From Halpernia frigidisoli (GTDB lineage: Bacteria > Bacteroidota > Bacteroidia > Flavobacteriales > Weeksellaceae), in assembly GCF_900113805.1 (NCBI RefSeq), contig NZ_FOQT01000003.1:359927-423926 (forward strand): 64,000 nt of DNA, in the 5' to 3' direction. Below, one piece after another: positions 54,465-62,591 of the stretch (position 1 is its first letter; each line of letters opens with the position of its first letter). The notes beneath the pieces were generated by a model that was not told where the DNA came from, ran no database searches, and saw nothing but the letters and a program-made list of their open reading frames with translations. The translations under genes and the position numbers were made by a program.

Positions 54465-54541
54465 TAGCCCCGATAGAAGTGGAAATCCTTTTTTTCCAGA
54501 TTGGTAGATCTAAAAAAAAAAGATTGGAACGGATAGCGGGT
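54465..54541. repeat. Dispersed intergenic repeat, copy 3 (inverted)
   Basis: Reverse-oriented copy: TAGCCCCGATAGAAGTGGAA on the left and AGATTGGAACGGATAGCGGG on the right, around T-rich and A-rich runs. It is related to copies at 1817-1892 and 43726-43816, lies downstream of the META-domain gene, and sits in the 266-bp gap before hflX. Confidence 0.65.
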
Positions 54542-54626
54542 AGATCTTTTAAAAGAAACGAACATTTTCTGCTTCTGAATATTTTACGAAATAAATTTCA
54601 GGAAAAAAATAATAAATTACAATCAC

Positions 54627-54634
54627 TATATTTG
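54627..54634 (+). promoter_or_regulatory. hflX -7 element
   Basis: TATATTTG matches TAnnTTTG, 20 bases upstream of the hflX ATG. Confidence 0.55.
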
Positions 54635-54654
54635 TATAAAGCGAGCAAAATTAT

Positions 54655-55869
54655 ATGTTAGATAAAAAAGAACACCAATATGAAAAAGCCGTTCTTGTCG
54701 GCGTGGTAACACAAAATCAAGATGAGAAAAAGTTAGCGGAATTTATGGATGAGTTAGAGTTTCTGGCTTTCACGGCAGGTGCGACGGTGGAAAAAAGATT
54801 CACTCAAAAACTGACGCAGCCAGATTCTAAATTATTTGTGGGAAAAGGAAAAGCAGAAGAAATAAAACAATATGTTATTGAAAATGATATCAACACGATC
54901 ATTTTTGATGATGAATTGTCACCATCTCAATTAAAAAATTTAGAGCGTGAAATTGAAGTTAAAATATTAGACAGAACGAATTTAATTCTGGACATTTTCG
55001 CACAACGTGCGCAAACTTCCTATGCAAGAACGCAGGTTGAATTGGCGCAATATCAATATTTATTGCCAAGATTAAGCAAAATGTGGTCTCACCTTGATAA
55101 ACAAAAAGGGGGAATCGGGATGCGTGGACCGGGTGAAACTGAGATTGAAACTGACCGTAGAATTATTCGCGACAAAATTACTTTGCTTAAAGATAAGCTG
55201 AAAGTCATTGACAAACAAATGGCAACGCAGCGCAATAACCGTGGAAAAATGGTGCGTGTGGCGTTGGTTGGTTATACGAATGTGGGGAAATCTACTTTGA
55301 TGAACGCCATTTCCAAATCTGATGTTTTTGCGGAAAATAAATTATTTGCGACTTTAGATACGACTGTTCGGAAAGTGGTGATTGGTAATTTACCTTTTCT
55401 TTTGACGGATACTGTTGGTTTTATTAGAAAGTTACCGACACAATTGGTTGAAAGTTTTAAATCAACTTTAGATGAGGTTCGCGAGGCAGATTTGTTGATT
55501 CATGTTGTTGATATTTCGCACGAAGGTTTTGAAGATCAACTTAATTCTGTGAACCAAACTTTGGAAGAAATTGGCGCTCATAATAAGCCGATGATCATGA
55601 TTTTTAATAAAATTGATGATTTTTCTTATGAGAAAAAAGCGGATGATGATCTGTCGCCGGAAACTCATAAAAATATTTCTTTGGAAGAATGGGAAAAAAC
55701 CTGGATGGCGAATTCTAAATATCCGACGGTTTTTATTTCTGCATTAACCAAAGAAAATTTCCCGGAAATGAAGAAGATGATTTATGATGAAGTTCAGAAA
55801 ATTCACATCGCGAGATTTCCTTACAATGACTTTTTGTTTCAGTATTTTGATGATGAAGAGGAAATTTAA
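54655..55869 (+). CDS. hflX: GTPase HflX (ribosome rescue)
   Basis: HflX is a ribosome-binding GTPase that splits stalled ribosomes after stress. The 404-residue protein has an N-terminal domain (LFVGKGKAEEI, FDDELSPSQLKNLE), a coiled-coil linker with GPGETEIETDRR, and a G domain with G1 VGYTNVGKST, G3 DTVGF and G4 FNKID. Its own -7 element lies upstream. It is followed by tandem repeats and the GxxExxY gene. Confidence 0.95.
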   Translation: MLDKKEHQYEKAVLVGVVTQNQDEKKLAEFMDELEFLAFTAGATVEKRFTQKLTQPDSKLFVGKGKAEEIKQYVIENDINTIIFDDELSPSQLKNLEREIEVKILDRTNLILDIFAQRAQTSYARTQVELAQYQYLLPRLSKMWSHLDKQKGGIGMRGPGETEIETDRRIIRDKITLLKDKLKVIDKQMATQRNNRGKMVRVALVGYTNVGKSTLMNAISKSDVFAENKLFATLDTTVRKVVIGNLPFLLTDTVGFIRKLPTQLVESFKSTLDEVREADLLIHVVDISHEGFEDQLNSVNQTLEEIGAHNKPMIMIFNKIDDFSYEKKADDDLSPETHKNISLEEWEKTWMANSKYPTVFISALTKENFPEMKKMIYDEVQKIHIARFPYNDFLFQYFDDEEEI

Positions 55870-55884
55870 TTTTCATAGGATTTA

Positions 55885-56020
55885 AACACGAAGGCACGAA
55901 GGGTTTCACAAGGGAGTTTTTTTGAACTTTTAAGACACCAAAGTTTTTGTACTTTTTTTAACACGAAGGCACAGAGGGTTTCACAAAGCGTTTCTTTGAA
56001 CTTTTAAGACACTAAGTTTT
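55885..56020. repeat. Left repeat cluster of the GxxExxY locus (two tandem copies)
   Basis: Two direct copies of ~60 bp, starting at 55885 and 55960, each beginning AACACGAAGGCAC and containing AGGGTTTCACAA and TTTGAACTTTTAAGACAC. The reverse complement contains TTGTGAAACCCT and GTGCCTTCGTGTT, matching the right-hand cluster (56439-56653) in inverted orientation. Confidence 0.85.
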
Positions 56021-56046
56021 ACTTCAAATTATTAATTAATAAATTT

Positions 56047-56430
56047 ATGTCTGAAAATGAAATTTCTAAAATTGTTTTTGAACTTGGTTTAAAAATTCAT
56101 AAAACTTTGGGACCGGGTTTGTTGGAAAACGCTTACGAAGAATGTTTGTTTTACGAAATTTCTAAAGCCGGATTATTTGTTCAAAGACAGAAACCGCTTC
56201 CCCTTGTTTATGAAGATATAAGATTAGAAGTTGGGTACAGAGTTGATTTAATAGTTGAAAATAAATTTATTATCGAAGTAAAATCTGCTGAAAATCTTCA
56301 TCCTATTCATCTTGCGCAACTTCTTACTTATTTAAAATTGAGTAATTGCAAATTAGGCTATTTAATGAATTTCAACACTTTTCTTTTTAAAAACGGTGTA
56401 AAAAGAGTTATTAACGGAACGTTAAATTAG
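56047..56430 (+). CDS. GxxExxY protein (PD-(D/E)XK-like fold)
   Basis: A 127-residue protein carrying the name-giving motif GPGLLENAYEECL (GxxExxY), a middle segment VDLIVENKFIIEVKSAE that fits the D...ExK core of a PD-(D/E)XK nuclease, and IHLAQLLTYLKL. The family is widespread in Bacteroidota and other phyla, with no established function that I know of. Its setting between two oppositely oriented clusters of a dispersed repeat is unusual and may mean that the protein acts on the repeat. Length is normal and no start problem is seen. Confidence 0.88.
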   Translation: MSENEISKIVFELGLKIHKTLGPGLLENAYEECLFYEISKAGLFVQRQKPLPLVYEDIRLEVGYRVDLIVENKFIIEVKSAENLHPIHLAQLLTYLKLSNCKLGYLMNFNTFLFKNGVKRVINGTLN

Positions 56431-56438
56431 CAATTATC

Positions 56439-56653
56439 ATTGTGTCCTAATTCATCATTAATCTTTGTGAAACCCTTTGTGCCTTCGTGGTAAATTAGCT
56501 TCTTTGAAATTATATTAAAATCTTCGTGAAATCTTTTGTGCCTTTGTGGTAAAATTAATTATTAAAATATTTAAAGGAAAATTTAGTTTTTATCTTCGTG
56601 TCTTAATTTAACGGTAATCTTTGTGAAACCCTTCTTGCTTTCGTGGTAAAATT
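56439..56653. repeat. Right repeat cluster of the GxxExxY locus (three copies)
   Basis: Three related units at 56439-56493, 56519-56554 and 56591-56653, with TCTTTGTGAAACCCT or variants followed by TTGTGCCTTCGTGGTAAA. They are the inverse of the left cluster at 55885-56020. The third copy ends 11 bases before the broken glutaminase gene. Confidence 0.85.
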
Positions 56654-56664
56654 CAGTTTATATA

Positions 56665-57585
56665 ATGCAAAATAACTACGCTCAAATAATTTCGAATATT
56701 TACGCTGATATTTTATCTAAAGAAAATCTAGGTAAAGTGCCCGATTATATTCCGGAGATTGCCTGTATTGACGAAGATAAATTTGGCGTTTGCTTTTCAG
56801 ATTTAAAGGAAAATAATTTTGGAAACGGCGATTTCTAAGAAAAATTTTCGATTCAAAGTATTTCGAAAGTTTTTGCTTTGACTTTGGCTTACGAACATTT
56901 GGGTGAAAAACTTTGGGAAAGAGTAGATGTAGAACCTTCCGGAAATGCTTTTAATTCTTTGCTGCAACTGGAAGCAGATAATGGAATTCCGAGAAACCCG
57001 TTTATAAATGCAGGCGCAATTGTTATTTGTGATATTTTATTGGAAATTTCTACAGATCCAAAAGATGAAATGTTAGAATTTATCAGAAATCTTTCGGGCG
57101 AAAAAAATATTTATTTCATTGAAAAAGTAGCAGCCAGCGAAATGAAAAATGGTTTTCGAAATGCGGCGATGTGTAATTATATGAAATCTTTTGGCAATAT
57201 TAAAAATAAACCGGAAGATGTTTTAGATCTTTATTTTCATTTTTGTTCGATTGAAATGACGTGTAAAGAATTGAGCAGATCACTTTTATATTTGGCGAAC
57301 AGTGGCAGAAATCCAATTAATAAAACTGAAATTTTATCAGCGAGTAAAGCCAAAAGAATAAACGCAATACTTTTGACGTGCGGGTTTTATGATGAATCGG
57401 GTGAGTTTTCTTTTCTCGTTGGTTTGCCGGGAAAAAGTGGCGTTGGTGGCGGAATTGTTGCAATTTTACCAAATCATTACTGCATCACAGTTTGGAGTCC
57501 GAAATTAAATCCGAAAGGAAATTCTTACCGAGGAATGAAGTTTTTAGAAGAATTTACAACGCAAACTGGCGAATCAATTTTTTAG
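56665..57585 (+). pseudogene. glsA: Glutaminase gene with one in-frame stop
   Basis: Serine-dependent (beta-lactamase-like) glutaminase, converting glutamine to glutamate and ammonia. The frame opens at 56665 (MQNNYAQIISNIYAD) and is conserved to 57585, with GNAFNSLLQLE, PRNPFINAGAI and GVGGGIVAILPN. An in-frame TAA at 56836-56838 falls just before the catalytic SIQSISK (SxxK) segment, where homologs would have a coding residue. A 57-residue stub would be made, or a later start at 56878 would lack the nucleophile. CAA to TAA or GAA to TAA would explain it. No frameshift is seen. Confidence 0.85.
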
Positions 57586-57601
57586 GATAATTGATTTAAA
57601 C

Positions 57602-57979
57602 TTATTTTCTAGCCATTTCCATTTTATAAGCCATAAGATTAGCGATATTTCGGGCTTTTATTTTTGCCATTTCAGCCATCTCACCTTCGAAATTCTCGTC
57701 TAAAGTATTTTTCCAAAGTAAAATCCAATGTTCAAAATGGTGCTTTTCCATTGCCTGCATTTCATTGATAGGAAAATGCTTCGACATTGGATTTCCTTTG
57801 TAGGAAGGTGTTCCGAAGAGTAATGTTTCTCAAAACTTGTACATTTTGGGTAAATGTAAATCCCAGTTTATTTTAGCCACGTCATTGAAGAAGAAGCCAA
57901 TTATTTTATTTTTAGTTACCTTTTCATAAAATTTATTTACCAAAAATTCAACGTCTTCCTGTGTTTGCAACTGTTTCAT
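57602..57979 (-). pseudogene. Group 3 truncated haemoglobin gene with one in-frame stop
   Basis: The 126-codon frame on the minus strand runs MKQLQTQEDVEFLVNKFYEK ... HLPKMYKF, then TGA (57830-57832, codon 50), then ETLLFGTPSYKGNPMSKHFP and HFEHWILLW. This matches a group III truncated haemoglobin; WETLLFG suggests that the stop replaces Trp (TGG to TGA). The proximal-His helix (KHHFEHW) is after the stop. Without read-through no haem-binding protein is made. It is convergent with the broken glutaminase gene, 16 bases away. Confidence 0.85.
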
Positions 57980-58090
57980 AATTCAAATTTACGAAATTTA
58001 AAAACCTGACTTTTATGATATGGCGCATGATAAATAGTAATTAGATCGTTTTCGAAACTTCAATTAAAACAAAACATAAAAATTTTAGAT

Positions 58091-58098
58091 TAATTTTG
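58091..58098 (+). promoter_or_regulatory. -7 element of the Kir channel gene
   Basis: TAATTTTG matches TAnnTTTG and ends 4 bases before the ATG at 58103, so the transcript is probably leaderless or nearly so. Confidence 0.5.
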
Positions 58099-58102
58099 CA
58101 TT

Positions 58103-59053
58103 ATGTCAAAATTCTTAGATAGATTTTCTTCTTTAAAACCGGAAATAGATACTGGTTTCAGTTCTACTGCTTCAGGAAGATTTCTGAACGAAAACGGAAT
58201 GCCGAATGTCAGAAGAAAAGGATTAAATCCTTTCGAAAAATACAGTTGGTACCATGTGATGATCAACCTTAATTCCTGGAAATTTATCACATTTCTTATT
58301 TTAGGTTACATTTTCACTAATATCATTTTCGCTTTTATTTATTATGCGATTGGGATTGACCATCTCACAGGCATTGATCACAGTGTTTTGCTTAATGAAT
58401 TAATGGATGTTTTCTTTTTTAGTTCTCAAACTTTTACCACGGTTGGCTACGGAAGAATTGCGCCGGTAGGCTTTCTTGCAAGTTTGGTTGCCACTTTTGA
58501 AGCCTTTCTCGGGTTATTATTTTTTGCCATCGCAACAGGTTTATTTTATGCAAGATTTTCCCGTCCGCGTGCTTTTTTAAAATTTAGTAAAAATGCGCTT
58601 ATTGCCCCTTATCAGGATGGTTCTGCGTTAATGGTTCGGGTTGCACCTTTTAAAAATAATCTTCTTACAAGTGCGGAAGTGATCATAACAGTTGCAATCA
58701 GCAATCGCGATCAATCAGATTCCCAGACGGAATTTTTCATTTTAAAAACAGAATTACCTAAGATTAATATTTTAGTGCTGAACTGGACGGTGGTTCACAA
58801 AATTGATGAAGATTCGCCATTTTATGGGGATGTTAATGAACTTTTAAAAACCGCAAATGTCGAGATTTTCACACAAATTCGTGCGTTTGATGAAGGTTTT
58901 GCAAGTACTGTAATTCAACGAACTTCTTATATTACGGAAGAAATTATTGTTGGCGCGAAATTTTTACCAATGTTTGAGCCGTCCACAGATCGTGAAACCA
59001 CTATTTTAAATTTAGATAAAATTGGGGATTACGAAAAAGTAAATTTGCCGTAA
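58103..59053 (+). CDS. Inward-rectifier (Kir/KirBac-type) potassium channel
   Basis: A 316-residue channel subunit: a short cytoplasmic slide region, two transmembrane helices (~52-75 and ~130-155) around a pore loop with the selectivity filter TTVGYG, and a C-terminal immunoglobulin-like cytoplasmic domain typical of KirBac (LMVRVAPFKNN, VVHKIDEDSPFYG). It would form a tetrameric K+ pore in the inner membrane. Its last base is the first base of the next gene's ATG. Confidence 0.9.
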   Translation: MSKFLDRFSSLKPEIDTGFSSTASGRFLNENGMPNVRRKGLNPFEKYSWYHVMINLNSWKFITFLILGYIFTNIIFAFIYYAIGIDHLTGIDHSVLLNELMDVFFFSSQTFTTVGYGRIAPVGFLASLVATFEAFLGLLFFAIATGLFYARFSRPRAFLKFSKNALIAPYQDGSALMVRVAPFKNNLLTSAEVIITVAISNRDQSDSQTEFFILKTELPKINILVLNWTVVHKIDEDSPFYGDVNELLKTANVEIFTQIRAFDEGFASTVIQRTSYITEEIIVGAKFLPMFEPSTDRETTILNLDKIGDYEKVNLP

Positions 59054-59538
59054 TGGATTTAAACTTTTACAAAAACGAAGCTTTAAAAAAAGCCAAAGAA
59101 CACAAAAAGTTTCTAGAAAATCTTAAAAGAAAACCGCCGAAAAACTTAGATTATTTAGCGGAAGAAACGCACGAAGAGGTTTTCAGGGAAATTGATTGTT
59201 TATCCTGCGCAAATTGCTGCAAAACGACCGGACCACTTTTTATGGATAAAGATATTGAGCGAATTTCGAAACATCTGCGGATGAAACCGAAGGATTTTGA
59301 GTCAAAATTTCTGCAAACTGATGAAGATGAAGACCTGGTTTTGAAAAGTTTACCCTGTCATTTTTTAGGCGAAGATAATAGGTGTTCAATTTACGAAGTT
59401 CGCCCGAAAGCGTGTAGAGAATATCCGCATACTGATCGGAAAAAAGTTTACCAGATCAATAATTTGATGGTGAAAAATACGCTGATTTGTCCGGCGGCTT
59501 TTGTTTGGGTGGAGAAAATGCAGGAAAGAATTAAGTGA
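59053..59538 (+). CDS. YkgJ-family cysteine-cluster protein
   Basis: A 161-residue cytoplasmic protein with two cysteine groups: CLSCANCCKTTGP near residue 55, and PCHFLGEDNRCSIYEVRPKACREYP (Cys spaced for a metal or Fe-S site) near 115. This is the YkgJ/CxxCxxCC family (zinc- or iron-chelating domain). The function is unknown. It overlaps the Kir channel gene by one base. Confidence 0.85.
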   Translation: MDLNFYKNEALKKAKEHKKFLENLKRKPPKNLDYLAEETHEEVFREIDCLSCANCCKTTGPLFMDKDIERISKHLRMKPKDFESKFLQTDEDEDLVLKSLPCHFLGEDNRCSIYEVRPKACREYPHTDRKKVYQINNLMVKNTLICPAAFVWVEKMQERIK

Positions 59539-59680
59539 ATTAAAATTTCTTATTTTCTAAACGTTAAAAGTATTTCATCATTAAGATGTTCTATTTCCAG
59601 GAATTACTTTTAGGATTTGATAATGACTTTCTAGTTTTTTTTCCATTTTTTTTGTCGTTTAAAAAAAACTAAAAATAAAA

Positions 59681-59714
59681 GATCCATATTAAACTAATTA
59701 ATATGGGTCTTTAT
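59681..59714. terminator. Bidirectional terminator
   Basis: 11-bp stem GATCCATATTA/TAATATGGGTC (one G-U) with an A-rich left flank and T-rich right flank, between the YkgJ-like gene (+) and the small membrane protein gene (-). Confidence 0.75.
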
Positions 59715-59736
59715 TTAAAATTTCGGCTTGTAATAT

Positions 59737-59904
59737 TTATTTAATTTTCGGAAAAATAAATCTTAAAGCTAGATTTAGTATTAAACCAAGTAAACAACCT
59801 AGAAGGATGATGTAAAAATAATCTAACTGTTTGTTTTTAAATATTATATTTGATAAAATACAACCGATAAAAAACGTAATAAAAGCTATTAAAAACTGTT
59901 TCAT
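59737..59904 (-). CDS. Small two-helix membrane protein
   Basis: A 55-residue ORF that begins MKQFLIAFITFFIGCILSN and ends RFIFPKIK. Two hydrophobic segments (~3-20 and ~32-50) are separated by a short charged loop (IFKNKQLDY), so it is predicted to be a small inner-membrane protein. It follows the DUF3887/serine-hydrolase gene by 54 bases on the same strand and ends before a terminator. Coding status is supported only by composition and placement; no homolog is recognised. Confidence 0.5.
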   Translation of the reverse strand: MKQFLIAFITFFIGCILSNIIFKNKQLDYFYIILLGCLLGLILNLALRFIFPKIK

Positions 59905-59958
59905 TTATTATTTTTTATTTATTAATTTATATGTTTTGCGAGATATACAAATTTTGAA

Positions 59959-61344
59959 TTAAATTAGCAATAATTCAAAGTTTAAAGCGTCAATTTTATC
60001 GTTTATACCAGCAACATTCGCTAAGATTATAACTGATTTTTTTTGATGTAAGTCAACACTCATTGATGACGAATAACCTCCTGTTCCGCCATTATGCCAA
60101 TAAAATTCATTTCCATTTTCTGATTTAAGAATATGCCATCCTAATCCAATTTTCATTTTTTCATTTATTACAAAAGTTGGTAGTCTGGTCAATTCTAATT
60201 CTTTGTTTTTAACGTCAAATTGCGCATTTGCAAATTTTGATAAGTCTTCTATGGTCGATAATATTCCGCCGCCGCCAAACAACACATCAAAATCCCAGTT
60301 TGAGGCTGTTTCGCCCGTTTCTTTTAAACCTTTGATAAGATCTTTTCCCAATTTTTTGGAACTTGTAAAAGAATTTTTCATATCATATTTACCGAAAATA
60401 TACTTTTGAGCCAAATTCTGAAAACTTGTTTTCTGTGACAAACCAAGTGTATATCCTAAAATTCCTGCGCCCAGATTTGAATAGGAATATTTTTTTGAAG
60501 GCTCATTTTCGAGTTTCAATTTATTTTTAAGATAGTCTTCAATTTTATTTTTATCGTAATCTTTGTAGGGATTAATGACATTGGTTAAATCCAGATTGTC
60601 TGGTAAACGTGGCAATCCTGAAGTATGATTGGCTAAATTTTTAAAATTTATTTTAATATCATCCTTGAATTTAAAAGGGTAGAAGGCATTAATGTTATCA
60701 TCAAGCGAAATCTTTTTTTCCGTAACTAATTTTGCTAAAACCGTCGAGGTAAAAACCTTGGTCAAAGAACCAATTTCAAAAATTTTGTTTTGATTTTTAA
60801 TTGGCTTTATAGTATCATTGATTTTTATAACACCATAATAATTTGTTTTTCCATTCTCAATAATTGCAATGGAAAGTTGCGTTCCATTTGGTAAATCGGA
60901 AGTTTTTGAAAAAATTATTTTCGAAATATCTGTTGGATACGAACTTAAAAAATTGATAGTATTATTCTTAGTGGAAATTTTATCTTTAAACGGCTGAATA
61001 AAAAATCCGTTTATTTTATTCGAACTGTCGAGGGAAATATTTACTGCAAAATTGCCTTTATCAAATTCTGTTTTGAAAGACGCATACTTTTTCTGTTCAT
61101 ATCCAACGAAATTTCCGCTCTTGATATTACCTGCTTGATTTTTTAAATCTGACAAAAACGATTTTGTGTTTTTGATTGGAAGTGCGTTTTGCATCTCAAG
61201 TGAAAAACTTTTAAAAATTTCATCAAATTTTTCTTCATTATAATTTATTAGGAAATTGTCAAATGCAGTTTTGTAGTTTGCAGTTTGACCAAATGAAATA
61301 TTTGCCATAAACATTGTTATTAAAAATACAAATATTCTTTTCAT
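59959..61344 (-). CDS. DUF3887 plus serine-hydrolase (beta-lactamase-like) exported protein
   Basis: A 461-residue exported protein (signal peptide ending SFGQ). Residues ~20-120 form a DUF3887-like alpha/beta domain (FDEIFKSFS ... LPIKNTKSFL). The rest is a penicillin-binding/class C beta-lactamase-like hydrolase: SLTK (SxxK), YSN (YxN) and HNGGTGGY (usually HxG/KTG). Such proteins are usually esterases or peptidases rather than resistance enzymes. It is the first gene past the 3' end of the cassette array and lacks a downstream repeat. Confidence 0.88.
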   Translation of the reverse strand: MKRIFVFLITMFMANISFGQTANYKTAFDNFLINYNEEKFDEIFKSFSLEMQNALPIKNTKSFLSDLKNQAGNIKSGNFVGYEQKKYASFKTEFDKGNFAVNISLDSSNKINGFFIQPFKDKISTKNNTINFLSSYPTDISKIIFSKTSDLPNGTQLSIAIIENGKTNYYGVIKINDTIKPIKNQNKIFEIGSLTKVFTSTVLAKLVTEKKISLDDNINAFYPFKFKDDIKINFKNLANHTSGLPRLPDNLDLTNVINPYKDYDKNKIEDYLKNKLKLENEPSKKYSYSNLGAGILGYTLGLSQKTSFQNLAQKYIFGKYDMKNSFTSSKKLGKDLIKGLKETGETASNWDFDVLFGGGGILSTIEDLSKFANAQFDVKNKELELTRLPTFVINEKMKIGLGWHILKSENGNEFYWHNGGTGGYSSSMSVDLHQKKSVIILANVAGINDKIDALNFELLLI

Positions 61345-61361
61345 TCGGTTTTTTTTATAAT

Positions 61362-61496
61362 GTTAGATGAGGTTTTGCAAATTGGTGATGTTGCGGCTTA
61401 ATAAGACAAATCTTTCTATTACAAATTAAACTTCGGAATATCTAAAATCTTTAATTTGGCGAAAATCTCGCACTATTGCCAATACGATGTTAGCAG
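61362..61496 (-). repeat. attC-like site A (end of the array, degenerate 3' end)
   Basis: ~135-bp imperfect inverted repeat lying downstream of the 61505-61936 gene on the minus strand. It starts there with CTGCTAACATCGTATTGGCAATAGTGCG and ends with TTGCAAAACCTCATCTAAC. The final GTTRR core seen in sites B-E is missing, consistent with a decayed last site. The central segment AAACTTCGGAATATCTAAAA matches sites B and D closely. Confidence 0.75.
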
Positions 61497-61504
61497 ACGT
61501 TTTT

Positions 61505-61936
61505 TTATTCAACTAATTTAATTTCTCCTGCCCAAAAACAAGCAATTTCATAATCTTGATAAGGATCTTTTCCTGATTTATTCAAGCACCATTGCCAATC
61601 TACAATTTTTGTGTTTGTTAGGATTTTCATAGTTGAACCTTCTGCAAATTCGAGTGTTATGTTTTTCATTTCGTCCAAATTAATTTGGGTGATTGACTTT
61701 CGAAGATTTGATGCTAAAATTGTACATTTAGGTACTTTTTCATTGTCAATACTATATTTAAATTCGGAATAATTATTTTTTAAAAAGTCATAAATCACCT
61801 TTTCTTCTTGAAATTCAATTGCATGTGCTGAAAGGGAATAGTTGCCAATAAAAATATCCCAAGTGTCTCCAAAACTAAACCTAGATATAAATTCTCCTAC
61901 AAGTTTTTGATTTAAGATTTCCAATTCTTTATTCAT
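61505..61936 (-). CDS. Cassette gene a: hypothetical protein
   Basis: A 143-residue soluble-looking protein without signal peptide. The sequence has a conserved-looking C terminus (KIVDWQWCLNKSGKDPYQDYEIACFWAGEI), Trp/Cys-rich. I do not recognise the family. It is enclosed by unit ends GTTAGCAGACG (61489, at the 3' side) and GACTGCTAAC (5' side), which are complementary in 9 of 10 positions. It lies on the same strand as all genes of the array. Confidence 0.65.
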   Translation of the reverse strand: MNKELEILNQKLVGEFISRFSFGDTWDIFIGNYSLSAHAIEFQEEKVIYDFLKNNYSEFKYSIDNEKVPKCTILASNLRKSITQINLDEMKNITLEFAEGSTMKILTNTKIVDWQWCLNKSGKDPYQDYEIACFWAGEIKLVE

Positions 61937-62038
61937 TCGGTTTTAAATATTTTTAATTCTAAAATATCTTCTTGATTTTAAGAGATTTAAACCTTTTCAA
62001 TTACTTTTCGATTTTAAACACTTTTTTTGGCAAAATGA

Positions 62039-62174
62039 CTGCTAACGTTTTTCGGCTTTGCGATGGTGCGGATTAATATGACAAATCTTTCTATTATAAA
62101 CTAAACTTCGGAAAATCTAAAATAGTTAAACTTGGCGAAAATCCCGCACTATTGCAAAACCGCTGTTATCTGTC
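62039..62174 (-). repeat. attC-like site B
   Basis: 136 bp, starting (minus strand) GACAGATAACAGCGGTTTTG and ending CGAAAAACGTTAGCAG. The arms pair imperfectly over ~25 bp. The stop codon of the preceding gene (62166-62168) lies within the first arm, as often seen in compact cassettes. Confidence 0.8.
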
Positions 62175-62555
62175 GCTTTTCTTATCATAACCAAGATTTG
62201 AAACTACCATGCCTTCTTCTTTAAGTTCCAATCTAGAATCGTTTAATCTCATAATTTCATATAATATTGATGTTTTATTTTCAAAATTTAGAATCAAATT
62301 ATTTCCAAGGATTGTCCATTTACCGTTTAGTTTTTCTCCTCTACTTTTTGAAGTAAATATATTATTATTTTTAAATTCTAATTTGTTCACAAAAATTATA
62401 TTTTCAGTTTTTATTCCATCAATCATTGGAAATGCAATTGAATCACTAAAAACTTTAAACTCCCATTTTCCTTTGATTTTCTTGTCAGATTCAGGATTAA
62501 ATTGAGCAGATAAAAAATTAGTTGAAAGTAAAACTAAATACAATATTTTCTTCAT
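62166..62555 (-). CDS. Cassette gene b: exported lipocalin-like protein
   Basis: A 129-residue protein with a signal peptide (NFLSAQF) and a lipocalin-like pattern: KIKGKWEFKVF near residue 27, GKWTILGNNLILNFENKT and RLELKEE, each a strand followed by a turn. This matches small exported lipocalin-like proteins of Bacteroidota. The TAA stop is part of the repeat core GACAGATAAC. The cassette's 5' end carries GTTATCTGTC, the exact reverse complement. Confidence 0.6.
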   Translation of the reverse strand: MKKILYLVLLSTNFLSAQFNPESDKKIKGKWEFKVFSDSIAFPMIDGIKTENIIFVNKLEFKNNNIFTSKSRGEKLNGKWTILGNNLILNFENKTSILYEIMRLNDSRLELKEEGMVVSNLGYDKKSDR

Positions 62556-62591
62556 ACAATCTGTTTTGTTGATGTGGAATTTTTATAAAGT

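Noticed and set aside
55885..56653. Insertion sequence around the GxxExxY gene
   Set aside because: No transposase, no target-site duplication seen, and the flanking repeats are multi-copy clusters rather than single terminal inverted repeats.
59959..61344. Antibiotic-resistance beta-lactamase cassette
   Set aside because: The protein is a DUF3887/penicillin-binding-like hydrolase of the kind usual in Bacteroidota, and it lies outside the intact repeats.
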